Below are positions 39,176-49,645 of a stretch of DNA of 64,000 nucleotides, piece after piece (positions within the stretch are counted from its first letter, which is position 1; every line of letters begins with the position of its first letter). The position numbers and the translations under genes were made by a program. The notes beneath the pieces are model-generated. The model was given only the letters and a program-made list of their open reading frames with translations. It was not told the origin of the DNA and made no database searches. This stretch comes from Rhabdornis inornatus. Taxonomy: Eukaryota > Chordata > Aves > Passeriformes > Rhabdornithidae. The DNA lies in contig VWZS01002022.1 of assembly GCA_013397075.1 (NCBI GenBank), forward strand, positions 1,750,489-1,814,488. Direction: 5' to 3'.

Positions 39176-42100
39176 GTATATGTATGTATATGTTCACTAC
39201 CCTACCCAAGCCTCTGTAAACTCTGGAGGAGGATGACACCTGGGAGAAGCTTTTACTTTAACAGGCAGCTCATCCCATTCTCACTGCTCTGCAACAGAGG
39301 GAGAACTTCACCACATCGTTTCTCACCAAAAGAAGCAACTGCTTTCCTGTAGTTATGTTTTGTTAATTTTTTTTTAAATGAAATAATCTCCCAAAATAAA
39401 GCACTAAGTCTATAATATTCTGTCTCTAAAAACCTGGATTCTCAGAAAAAAAAATATCAAGAATAGCAGAAAATCCAAAGCAAGAAAAACGTGTATCTGA
39501 CACTTATAATGGATTACAGTGGAGTGCTAATCTCACTGCTGATGTTCAAATACAATGGGAATTAATCAAGAGCCTTCATATATAAAGTTTTCATGTGTTT
39601 GTTATGATTTTGTTTTCCTAGGTTCAAAAAATGAGTAAAACGTTTGTGCTGATTTTTATGTTTATTCTTGCAGATCAGATGTTAAAAGAACAAAAGGCAA
39701 CTACAATAATTTAGACTTACACGGGAAATTTATAATTTAAACATACATTAATGAGCAGCTCAGTTGGCTTGGGATCTTTTTTATTTTCAAGTCAGAGATA
39801 TTAAGGTCTTCAAAGTGTCCAACAATTTTTATGAAGCCAGCCATGTTCTCAAAAAAGATCCATTATAAAAATTTCAAGGAGAGAAGTCACAGCTAAATAT
39901 CAAAGCAAATACTTCAATAATTTTAGGTCTCCCAGCAGAGATACTGGAAAGATAATAAGATCTCTGTTCTGCTTCAGTGGCCAAACTGACATATTTTACT
40001 TAAAAGAAATATAGGAAGGAAGGAGAGGAGGCAAGTCGAGGCTGTGTAGGCGCTGCAGAGACAGTTATACCTTTAAGAAATCCAGCCACCCACATTTTAA
40101 TAATTCAGGTCACACTGCCTTGTGCAGTTTAAAAGCAGAATTAGTTTCAAAGAATACATATTTCCTCAGAGCTATGTTACATATTTCCTTTTAATGTATC
40201 ATATTGCAGCAACAGCTGAGATGAACGTCTAGACATCAAAAACAAGGCTTTATTCCCACCTACTGCTTTTTTACCTCAGGCATCAGAGCTAATGAAACCC
40301 ATTATCCAGAACACTGCCCTCAGTTACCACATTGGCCACTGCAAATATGAAAAAACACTCTGGGACAGCACCAGTTATTCAGCCATTAAAATTACTGAAA
40401 ATCAATTTCTTGCTGCACACTGCAGAAATGCTGATAGATTAAAGCAGGACACATGGGACAAGGAGATTACTTCCAGGGAAGATTACTATGTCAAACTGCT
40501 GAGGACAGGGACTTACTCAGCTCCTCAAGATTCACATTCAGAGCAGCACATGCTCCTTCTTAGCCTTTGATATTCTGCCTCCTCATTGCCATGAAATATG
40601 AAGGATGTGGGGTTTTTCCATGTTTTAGAAACACATGGCTAAACAACTCCAACAAAATCAGACATAAAATTACTAAAAGCAAGCATTTAATTTTTCATCT
40701 GTATTTTTATTAACATGCCCTTAAAACAATATTTCAAAAACCAATGAGCATTTTGAAGCATCATTTCTCCTAAAAAATTGAGTTAAGAGAGTAACAACAC
40801 AATGCAATGGTACATTAATTCTGAAAAACTATATTATACCCATAAAAATCCAATTAAAGACAATGCCATTGATCGATCATTGCTATACTGCCATTGATCA
40901 CCTTGTAAAATCTGCGTTTGAAGTCATTAGTGATTAAATTGACTTATTACTAAATCAGATTCAACCCACTTAGAGATCTAATTTCCTTGTGCTGGTTATG
41001 ATCGTAGGGAAATTGTGCTGCTCACTCGTACAGGCCTGAGAATCCATCTTGGCTCCCTGCTCCAAGTCAGCTCATTACAAAACAAACCAAAACAGTGCAA
41101 ATGCTCCCCAGAATGATTCGCTTGTGTTCTCCTATTTCCAAACACGGGGAATATTCACTGGACATGCACAGAAGCGTTTCCAATCTGCATCCTCCCAAGG
41201 TATCCTTAACAGCTTCCAGGAAAATCAGAATATTAATGGAGACCATAGCTGGAGATTGCTGCTCAGGCAGGGCCCGAGTTTGCATCTCAATGCACACCGC
41301 AATTTTCAATATAAAAACCAACACTTGCAAGCAGAGTTGACTATGAAACTAAAATTGTTGCACTTCAGAAGGATAAGTAAAACCTTCAAAGGCAACAGCT
41401 GTTGAATATCACAGGAATACTCCGAGGCTTTAATTGTTGCGCATTGAAACAGAAATTAGCATAATAGCTATTTATTGAAAAACAGATGGTAGGTAACTAT
41501 CCGCACTTAGATTGTGTTAGCACTACTTAAAGTAATACTTTTATCACTTCCTCAATCCCGTAGGTACAGAGTTGTTTTATATAAAATACACATTAAATGT
41601 AACATCCTCTCCCTGGCCCACACATTCACATTCCTGTGCTCCTTTCACCATAGCTCACCACAGCCAGATCTTCACAGGGGCGGTTTCTCAGCAGTTTGGT
41701 TAACCAAAATTATTATCTATGAAATCAGAATGAGCATTTCTGTGCAATTACAGCTCAAGTCTGCTCTCTCTGTAGGAATGCAGATGAGCTGTGCAAAGAG
41801 CTGAGCTGCTTGCTCCTGAGACAGGACAGATTCCAAATCAAACCATGGATCCACAGTGTGCTTTCTGCTTTGAATGCTTTCTGCAATCACCAGAAAGAGT
41901 AAAAGGAACAGAAATAAGGCACAATTTTACATGGTTTATGCAGTTTCCCAAAGCAAAGCAGGAAGTTGTATGCAATGGGAAACCTGCTCTTGCATGCCAG
42001 AAAATCCCTCCAATCCCTGATTTATGCTGCTTATTTGTCCCACCGTGTGCTTGCGTTAAGCAGTCTTATTTCCAAGCCATTTTATATTTCTTTGCAGAGG

Positions 42101-42840
42101 TATTTCCTATAAATGAAAAGCATAACCTGACCATAGTGAAAAGGCATTAAAGGTTTGGGGAGATTCTCACCATCATTTCCTAAAATGTACCAGGCTAAGG
42201 ATACCAGTAGAAAATAAGTATCTTCTTAACTTTAGTCCTGGGAGTTTCTAGAATTTCCTCTCACATTTATGAACTTTTCATTTTCCACTACATCTTCAAC
42301 TCTTTGGAATAAAGACATTAAAGGTAGTTTGTCAGAAGAACATAAAAGCAACCAAAAAAACTTTGAAGGAATATACAATTTTCAAAAGTATACTATGCTT
42401 TCCTAATCCCAGAAACAACCTGTACTCTTCCAAACTTTATTTGCTCTCTTCTTTCCCCTTCCAGATCTCCCAAGTTTTCTTCATTTCCATTCCCAGTGAC
42501 CACCTGGGCCTCACAGCCTCAATTCCACAGATCAGCTGCAACCCGTACTTCTGCCTTTTGATCTCCCCAGGTTCAAAGAATATGGAATTCCTGCAGTGGA
42601 TGTGCAGCACAAACACCTTCCTCAGCACCATCAATGCAATGAGGAGGACTTGTATTTTTCCTCTGCAAACTCAACTGGTGTTTACCAGCACCGATGGGAC
42701 ACTGACTGCATTCCCTGTTCCTAGAGCTCTGCTGGAGGTAACAGAATGTACCAGGGCAGCAGTGAGAAATCAGAGTGAGTTCAGCCATCCCCGAGTAACA
42801 CAGGGCTTGTTCTGAGGAAAAATGTCGTCCCTATTAATCC
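35639..42840 (-). other. MED13L: MED13L intron 2, part adjoining exon 3 (non-coding)
   Basis: No coding exon is recognised. The stretch includes a (TG)n(TA)n microsatellite at 39145-39192, a possible 27-nt pseudo-exon at 38218-38244, and a motif-dense patch at 40850-40940. The preceding MED13L exon (WIFWWGDEP...) was looked for and not seen. The rest is AT-rich intron sequence with a GC-richer interval around 37.6-38.0 kb. Confidence 0.75.
39145..39192 (+). repeat. Compound (TG)n(TA)n microsatellite
   Basis: TGTGTGTG is followed by about 11 TA units, then TGTATGTATG. It is probably unstable and polymorphic. Confidence 0.95.
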
Positions 42841-43189
42841 CTACTTGGAAAGTGAAAGGAATCCGGCGTCTTCCCTCACTTCCCAAGTATGCAGGACGTC
42901 ACTGCTGGAGCACAGCTCAGTTCGGAGAGCAGCACCGGTCTGAGCTCTGCCTGCCCTTCCACACGGCTTAGCCTCAGAAACACCCGCACGGCTCCACACA
43001 GGCGATTCCACTGAGACTCTGCAATCCCGGCCCGCCTCGTTCCCGTTCCTGTCCCTGTTCCCAATCCCATTCCCAATGCCACCCCCATTAATCCCACCCT
43101 GTCCTCCGGCCGTGCCTCCCGGTGATCCATCCCCACAGGGAACTGCGGCGGCATGCCAGGGCCATGCCAGGAGCTTCCCCCAGCCAAGG

Positions 43190-43370
43190 GGACATGGACA
43201 CAAGCCCAAAGGGATGGGGGGGGGGACACAAGGCACTGCCGTGCCCAAGGGGACATGGACATGAGGCACTGCTATGCCTAAGGCGACCAGGGGACACGAG
43301 GTACTGCCGTGCCCAACGGGACCAACGGGACTGGGGGACACGAGGCACTGCCACAGCCGCAGTGACCGCC
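43190..43370 (+). repeat. GC-rich minisatellite, ~4 irregular units
   Basis: The core AGGCACTGCC recurs at 43231, 43264, 43299 and 43343, giving spacings of 33, 35 and 44 bp. Each copy is preceded by a GGGACACG-like block. The units are diverged and interrupted by indels. Confidence 0.8.
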
Positions 43371-43412
43371 ACCAGCCCGGGAGGGCAGCGCGGCCCCGGC
43401 CCGAGGGGATGG

Positions 43413-43438
43413 ATGCCCATGCCCATGCCCATGCCCAT
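43413..43438 (+). repeat. (ATGCCC)4 hexamer repeat
   Basis: Four copies of ATGCCC run in tandem, followed by ATCCC. In the + frame this reads as alternating methionine/histidine/alanine/proline; there is no evidence that it is translated. Confidence 0.93.
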
Positions 43439-44394
43439 CCCGCAGGAAGGCAGCTTGGGCAGCATTCCCCGCTGCTTCACAACGTGCTGTGTGCCACAGC
43501 CTTTAACTGATCCGTTGAGGTGACAGCTGGAGGAAAGACAAGATCTCCAACACATCCAAGGAGACATTTATGGAGAAATCCCGGCTGCAACGTGCCCAGC
43601 CTCCCCAGGCCGGCGGAGCTCTGCTTTGCAGAACAAGAATTGGTAATATTTCCATCGCAGCTGTACGCTGACTTAACCAAGTCAACATTTGGGTTTCCAT
43701 CAGCTACAATTTGAGTTTACCCTTTGCATAAAAATTAACAATTGTGCTTATTTTTCTAGAGTTCACACTTGCTTTTGGTCCTGTATCACTACTTGCAGCC
43801 CCCAGGCTGCTATTTTCTTCATTCTTTTTTCCCCCCAACCTCATGGTTATAGAAAAAACAATTTTCATTATAAAATCTTCTTTTCCTTAATGTACTTGTA
43901 ATGCTATATTGTGAGAAAGTAAGATTTGGATTTAAGTAAGAGATATGGGAAATATTTTTAGAGCAGTTTCCAGTGTTAAATACACATCATGTGCCCCACA
44001 CAAAATAGCCAAAGGTTGTACATGTGAACTATAACACTAATTCCCATTATACATGGAACGTATTAGATAAGTCCTCTTCATGTTACTGTTTGAAAATAGG
44101 AAAATATGTGAATAAATATATTTTTTTCTACGTTATATATACTTTCAAAGTAATGTTTTAAGCTTATTTTCTACTTGATTTCCTACCTCCCTGCTGGAAT
44201 TCCTTATATTTTACACAGGAATAAAAAACAAATTTGACTTTTCAATTTGTGTACTTAAAAACCTGCAGCAAAAGCTGAAGGACACAAAAAACCCAAACCC
44301 TAACCAACAATCCCCAAAAATACAAAAGTAAGAGTTAGCAGCAGGCATCCCCAAATTTAATATTGCTGGCAGGTTTCTTGAGTAGCAAAGTTAA

Positions 44395-44438
44395 GCAAAG
44401 GTCCTTTCCAATCCAAACCATACCATGATTCTGTAGGT
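44395..44438 (+). mobile_element. CR1 LINE 3' tail fragment
   Basis: AAAGGTCCTTTCCAATCCAA followed by ACCATACCATGATTCTGTAG is the typical CR1 3' end (consensus: ...GGTCCCTTCCAACCCAAACC...ATGATTCTATG). The fragment points along the + strand, antisense to MED13L. Only the last ~45 bp are recognisable. Confidence 0.82.
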
Positions 44439-45810
44439 CTTTCCAGACACGACTTTCAGCTTGTGATTTTTATTAATTGGAAAATAAATTTTAGCTTACA
44501 AGGTTTATATACTTCAGAAACAGAGGGTGGAGGCTTGAGCAATAACCAACATCAGTGCAAAAAATGGTTATGGCCAGACTTCATTGCTTGTAAATAACAC
44601 ACTTAGAAAAAATATTGTCAAAGGAAAACACTCTCAGTTTTGCAACAATTCTTGGAAATAAAGAAAATCTGAAAATGCATCTTAAATTGAGGTATGAAGA
44701 ACAGCATACGTGAAATATCTTTTTTTAAATGTGCCAGTGAGAACCTTTTCCCTCATATACTCATCTTTTTGGAGAGTCCAGGAGCCTTCCAAAACCACAG
44801 GCACAGAATAAAAACGCAGAACAGACTTCAAAGACAAAACAAGCATATTTTTGTCATTTTGTTTGTTCTTGACTCCCCACAAAACATGCCAAAATACTTT
44901 GTGCTCTTCTGTAAGCAAATGTTTACTGGAGTTTGCTGCTACTTGAACGGAAGCAAAAGCAAAATAACAGTTTTGTGTTGAGTTCTGCCAGCAAAGGGCC
45001 TGAGCTGGAGGCAGCAGAATGTCAAGCAGGTTTTTAAATCTATTTTTGTCCTCTGAGGAAGCCAGCAGAGGGAGCCGGCTGGGTCTGGGTCTTCACTCAG
45101 GGACTGCTTTTTCTATTAAGAAAAGGATCCGAGATCACACAGGCTAAAAATAAAACTTCAGGGGAAAAAAAAATCGACCACATGCAGTAATAAATGTATT
45201 AGGAGAGAGCGGGTTTGGAGTGGGGACAGTGTAAGTGCTCCTTTTAAAATAATGCCCTCCATATGAAACAGCTTTGAAAGCAGAGAAACTTCCTTGAAAA
45301 ACAATCTGGTCAAATGTGTGATCCCTTGGGAAAGGCTCTGGAAGATCCCTGAAAATCCTGATGTCCATTACTTCTCCTGGCTGAACAGATACTTGCCCCA
45401 AACAGGTACAGAAACCTCAGTGTAGGAAAACAACCCCTCTCCCTCCCCATCCCTGCCTTTCCAAGCAGGGACTACTACAGATGCTCTTTCAGATGGGGAC
45501 AGAAAAACAATTTCTTCAGCAGCACATTCTTATTTATAATAATATGTTTATTTACTCCCGTTTATAAACAGAAGATATTACAGGGGAAAAACAATGAGGA
45601 AGACACAACATGGCAGTGGGAATGGAAAAAAAAAATTACTGAGGACTGGAGAGCTGTTCTGAAATAGAGGAGTCCTTGGAATTCCACATAGTAATAAACT
45701 AAACTACAAGATTTTACAGACTGAGACTACCAAGTACTCAGCTTTTCTCATGATCTTTAAGGCTGAACATATATACAGCAATTATTAATTTAAAGCCAGT
45801 CCTGCTTTGT

Positions 45811-45842
45811 AAGATCTCTCCTGTAAGAATCTCTCCTGTGAG
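45811..45842 (+). repeat. Two-copy 15-bp direct repeat
   Basis: The block (A)TCTCTCCTGT(A/G)A is present twice in tandem. It is a simple duplication. Confidence 0.8.
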
Positions 45843-47671
45843 AGTTACTGCAAACAAGAACCCAAGTGAGCAGGATTTCCTTGGGGATGAACAGGCTCCC
45901 AGAGGAACACCCAGGAATAGAAAGTTGTGATTTAACTTTCTATTCAATCAAAAAAAGCGCTGCAATTTCTGACTCCTCTGCACTTGGGACTCCTTCTAAA
46001 GATCACTCTTATAAAATTTGAGCCAACTGACCACATTTGACCACTACAAAAGAATTCCCCTTCCCAGGCATCCCCTGTGCTCACTGCTGGAGTTCTTTCC
46101 CATATCCATATTTCAGCAGGAGCCGTCTCCCTCACCGCTGGTTCTGCAATGCAAATGCAATATGTTGTTCACTTTACAGGCTGTTGCCATGGATATTAAT
46201 GTGATGTCATAAATTGTTACATCTTCATTGCAGAAACAAAATGAAAGGGCTTGGAAGCAGGAGAAGAATAAGAACTCATCTAACCAAGTATATTTAAGAA
46301 TAAGCAACTGTCGTACAAATCACAAAGAAAAAAGGGGCACATAAATGTGTATTTTAATTTAGTGTTGTTGAATGCTTCTCTATGTAAGTGCTTCCTAAAA
46401 GATTCCAAATTCACTATTGAATTTTTTACTGGACTGTTACCTGCACAGTGGGACGTCCTCAGCAACAGATGGAACAGCATTTCTGAAATTCAGCTTTTCA
46501 CCACAGTTGGAAATATATTTTTCTGTTGGAAACATCAGTTTCTTAACTCTACTTTAAATTACCAGGCAGTGGCCAAACATCCCAGCAATGCCAGTGTGCC
46601 TTGCCCCTGCTTTTCCTTTTATTCCAGATACTTTTTGACCGACCAATTCTATTCATGGCATATGGGCCATAGCAAGTACTTAATTTTCAAAAAATCAGGG
46701 TTGTGCGTTGCCCTTAAAAATTATTACCGACAAGTATTCCTGAAGTTTTTCCTCTCCAAGGACTCCAGGAACCAACAGTAACAAAATGTTCCTTCGCCTT
46801 ATTAAAACAGTAGCTAAGATTACAACAAGTTAATCTACTTTATCTGTAGATATACACACAGAGAAAAGAATAATTTAGCTTAGAGAAAAGCAGAATACAG
46901 TACAAAGCACACCCAGTGTTCACAGTCACAGAGGATTTCCCTCATTTTCAATTAGTCAAACTGTCTGGTTTAATCTTTTTCTCAAACAGTTTAGCTTTGC
47001 TGAGAGTGGATTTAACTAAGTCGAAAGACACACAGTGAGTGGGGGCTGAATGGGCACCTCTGCCTGCCCGGAGCTGCTGACCTGCCAAGGAATAACTGCC
47101 TGGAATAGGGATAAACACATCCCCACCCCCTCCCACTGTCACCAAACGGGCACCCAGAGGTGGAGCAGCACTTGGCCAAGGACAATCCTGGTGCTGTCTG
47201 ACCCTCTCCAGACCGCGGTGCCAGGAAACCCAGGCACTCCTCAGCTCCTGAGCATTTCCTTCGGCAGCTCCAACAGGAAAAAAAAGCCTCACACCTGGCC
47301 TTCATGTCTGGGGTCTTGTGGCACTTCTAAATCTACCCATTCAATGGTGAGGAGTCATCCACTTACAGTGGTGAGGTGTTCCTCTCCTTTCCAAACTCCC
47401 TTGAATTGCATATGGAATGGGAGAGATCCACAGCCTCCCATTGAAATAGAGCATCCCACACTCCCACAGTTCAGACAACAGAACAGATCTCATCTTCAGC
47501 AACCCAAGGGTACCTTCTCTGGTCTTGTCTGTGGCTTCCGCTTCCACATTCCATCTAACCAGGAGCCTTAAACTGTTCCTCCAAGTCTCTCACCCTTAAC
47601 TCTTCATCATAATTCATTAAATACCTTTTGTTCCTACCACCCCACCCATTTAGGGGAGGAGGAATACTCAC

Positions 47672-47726
47672 CAAAAGACATGCTCACCATTCCAATATCT
47701 CCAAGACTTAAAGGGCTACTGAATAG
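47672..47726 (-). other. Candidate unannotated MED13L exon (55 nt), in phase with exon 3
   Basis: On the minus strand a long T-rich tract, TTTTTGTTTTCTATTTGTTC followed by AG, precedes the segment. A strong donor (TTTTG|GTGAGT) follows, with G-runs just downstream. The frame starting at the first base is open and reads LFSSPLSLGDIGMVSMSF. It starts in phase 0 and ends in phase 1, exactly the phase needed to splice into MED13L exon 3 (G|TG = V). It contains two in-frame ATGs. Placed after the normal exon 2 (phase 1) it would hit a TAG, so it could be an alternative 5' exon, an exon-2 substitute or a poison exon. It may also be chance; the peptide is not recognised. Confidence 0.35.
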
Positions 47727-48111
47727 CTGAACAAATAGAAAACAAAAATAAGTTTCTTGACATCTTTTTTAAAAGGGTGTTCTGTAATTGCACCTTTACT
47801 AGTATGGGAGATGCTCAACCTTCTTGACTTAACCTGTTTAATTCACTTGCTTATGAGAGCTCCTGCTGCCAGTAAAGCACTCAGTGAATAGTCCCCCTCC
47901 CAGTTTAGCCCAGTCCCTCTCACCAGCTGCATTTCTTGGTGATGGCACCACTCCCATTGACTCCATGGCAGCTGCACTGGTGCATCAGGTGTTTGGGGCC
48001 AATATGAACAACTTGGGCAACACAAGATCACCTGTATTCTGTGTTTCAAATCCTATTTTTAATTCAGGAATTTAAAGGGCAAAACAGCCTCCAAATGTCA
48101 TCCCTGGGTCA

Positions 48112-48275
48112 CCCATCCATCCCTCCCCCCATGCCTGGGAAGCCATTCCCTATGTCCTGTCCCTTCATTCCATGTCCTAAGGCCCCCCCTCCAGCTCTCC
48201 TGGAGCCCCTTTAGGCCCTGGAAGGCTGTTACAAGGTTTTCAGAGAAACCAAGGCTGCAGATCCCCATTAATTGC
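48112..48275 (-). mobile_element. CR1 LINE fragment
   Basis: The + strand contains the reverse complement of a CR1 section. Diagnostic blocks are GGAAGCCATTCCC, GTCCTGTCCCTTCATTC, CCAGCTCTCCTGGAGCCCCT and TTTAGGCCCTGGAAGG. This segment lies upstream of the part seen at 22799-23005 in the CR1 consensus. It points along the minus strand, the same as MED13L. Borders are approximate. Confidence 0.9.
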
Positions 48276-48948
48276 TCACTTCTGAAATACTTCTTCACTG
48301 GAACAATTTAATTCAATTCCCAGACCCAGTGGGTCCCTATTCTGGGTGAGCCACCCAACATGGAAACTCTGCCATGGCCCCCTGCTCTGAACAGTTAAGC
48401 AATGGCTGCTATGTGAGCAGTAATATTGAGGATTTATTACCCTTGAAGGATTTGCCTCCTACAGTCCTACAGACTGAAAGTCCAGGGTCAAAGGGCAATA
48501 GGAAGTCAACGAGCCCTACAGGGGAGCCTGAACACACCAAACACACCCTAGTACCACAGTGGAACACCAGACAGTGGGACCAGACAGGAGCAGGGGCAAC
48601 ACAGGTGTTGGAGGAACACCTCTCAGATGCAACATTAAAGGCTTTCATCAAATTCCCCCCCCAGAGCACACTCCTGAGCTGCATCCCACAGCTCTCCAGG
48701 CAAATCCACCCAAGAACAGCACTCACAGCAACCTGCAGCTTCTCTCTAAAAGGAGGGTTCTGTGCATGCAGCCCAGGGGTTCACTGCATAGGAGAACACA
48801 AAATGCCATTTCTAAAATAAAAATGATTATAAATTGAGACTTTATTTTATTTTAAAAACCTACTTCTGTTTAAAAACGCAGCTATAAGAAGATTACAGCT
48901 CAGCTACTTAATTTCCCCTAATATTTCAGTAAATAACAACCATCCATT
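48276..48948 (-). other. MED13L: MED13L intron 2 segment, nothing recognised
   Basis: This is moderately GC-rich intronic sequence with a 148-codon + strand open frame (48374-48820). Its product has no recognisable motif, and I see no splice support. Confidence 0.6.
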
Positions 48949-49430
48949 TCTGCACCTCCACGAAAGCCCTTGGCTGTCACGCAGAAGGAGCCACCCAGAG
49001 AACTCTCCAGAGACTGAACTGGGCTGCGGGGTGACCCCTGAGCCCTGGCAGCGCTGTCACCGCACATCAGCCTCACCCTGCACCTGCCGGGTCTGGCCTG
49101 CTGTGCTGCCCCGGGCACAGGCTGCCCTGGGCACAGCTCCCCTGGGCATAACCCTCCTAGGCACAACCCTCCTGGGCATGCCTCCCATGGGCACATGGCA
49201 CAGCCTCCCCTGGCACAGCCCGTCCTGGGCACAGCCCTCCTGGGCACAGCCCCCCCAGAACACCGGCACGGCCCCGCCGGACACCCCGGCAGGAGCCAGC
49301 ACTGGCAGGATCCCGAGCCAGTGACACAGAGCCCGCGGATCGTTCCCCGGCGGGGCACGGAGGGAGGGATCCGCTGCCAGGCTGTGCCAGCTGCGCTTTG
49401 GAGCCTGCAATGGACATCGGCATTTTGCCT
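48949..49430. other. GC- and CpG-rich block with a 15-bp minisatellite
   Basis: This is a GC-rich island in intron 2 centred on the 15-bp array (49113-49256). On its right it carries CpG-dense unique sequence (49260-49350, with GCCCCGCCGG and CCGCGG). Open frames up to 183 codons on both strands arise from low stop density and the codon-multiple repeat. The block could be a CpG island, but no promoter signal can be assigned. Confidence 0.5.
49113..49256 (+). repeat. 15-bp minisatellite (CTGGGCACAGCCCTC-like), ~9 units
   Basis: The core GGGCACA or GGGCATA starts at 49129, 49144, 49159, 49174 and 49189 in exact 15-bp steps. After an irregular unit it resumes near 49212, 49227 and 49242. Because 15 is a multiple of three, every frame becomes a pentapeptide repeat (for example LCPGG on the minus strand), which explains the long open frames here. 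Confidence 0.92.
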
Positions 49431-49605
49431 TTCTGTCAACAATTTTAGAGTCAAAAACCAAGCACACACACGGCACTATTCCCCTCAGAGTGCCTCCAAC
49501 AGCCACGGTTGTCCCTCGTGGAACAAAAATAAGCTGATTTTCTATCGCTGATACATCTTGCACTACAGAACGCCTACAACCAAACCCAAATTCTCACCTA
49601 CTTAC

Positions 49606-49645
49606 CCCAGAAGCAGCAAAGCCAGACTTAATTGACTTTGTCACG
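49606..49645 (-). other. Candidate minus-strand exon-like segment, 40 nt
   Basis: On the minus strand the acceptor TTGCTTTTTACATCCCTAG and the donor GGG|GTAAGT enclose 40 nt. One frame is open (VTKSIKSGFAASG). It needs phase 2 at its start and ends in phase 0. That would join it in frame to the candidate exon at 47672-47726, which starts in phase 0. The phase chain is suggestive only; short pseudo-exons with good sites are frequent. Confidence 0.2.

Larger units (their letters stand above)
42841..43620. other. GC- and CpG-rich block with several minisatellites
   Basis: A sharp rise in GC and CpG content lies within intron 2. It holds a pyrimidine-rich TTCCCR-like tract (43039-43080), a 33-44-bp minisatellite (43190-43370) and an ATGCCC hexamer run (43413-43438). 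Open frames of 120-166 codons on both strands follow from the low stop density and repeats; their glycine-, proline- and histidine-rich products match no family I know. A promoter role is possible but unsupported. Confidence 0.6.
43621..48111 (-). other. MED13L: MED13L intron 2, central part (non-coding)
   Basis: This stretch contains a short CR1 tail at 44395-44438, a 15-bp duplication at 45811-45842, a conserved-looking motif cluster at 46138-46215, a GC-richer interval at about 47.0-47.3 kb, and the exon-like segment at 47672-47726. The 173-codon + strand open frame at 47050-47571 has no recognisable domain. Confidence 0.7.

Noticed and set aside
42841..43567. Several overlapping open frames of 120-166 codons on both strands
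   Set aside because: They follow from minisatellites and low stop density, not from coding constraint.
44290..44305. CCCTAACC telomere-like sequence
   Set aside because: A single copy with no tandem array; it is not an interstitial telomere.
47050..47571. 173-codon + strand open frame in GC-richer DNA
   Set aside because: Raised GC lowers stop frequency. Both strands are open in places and no motif is recognised.
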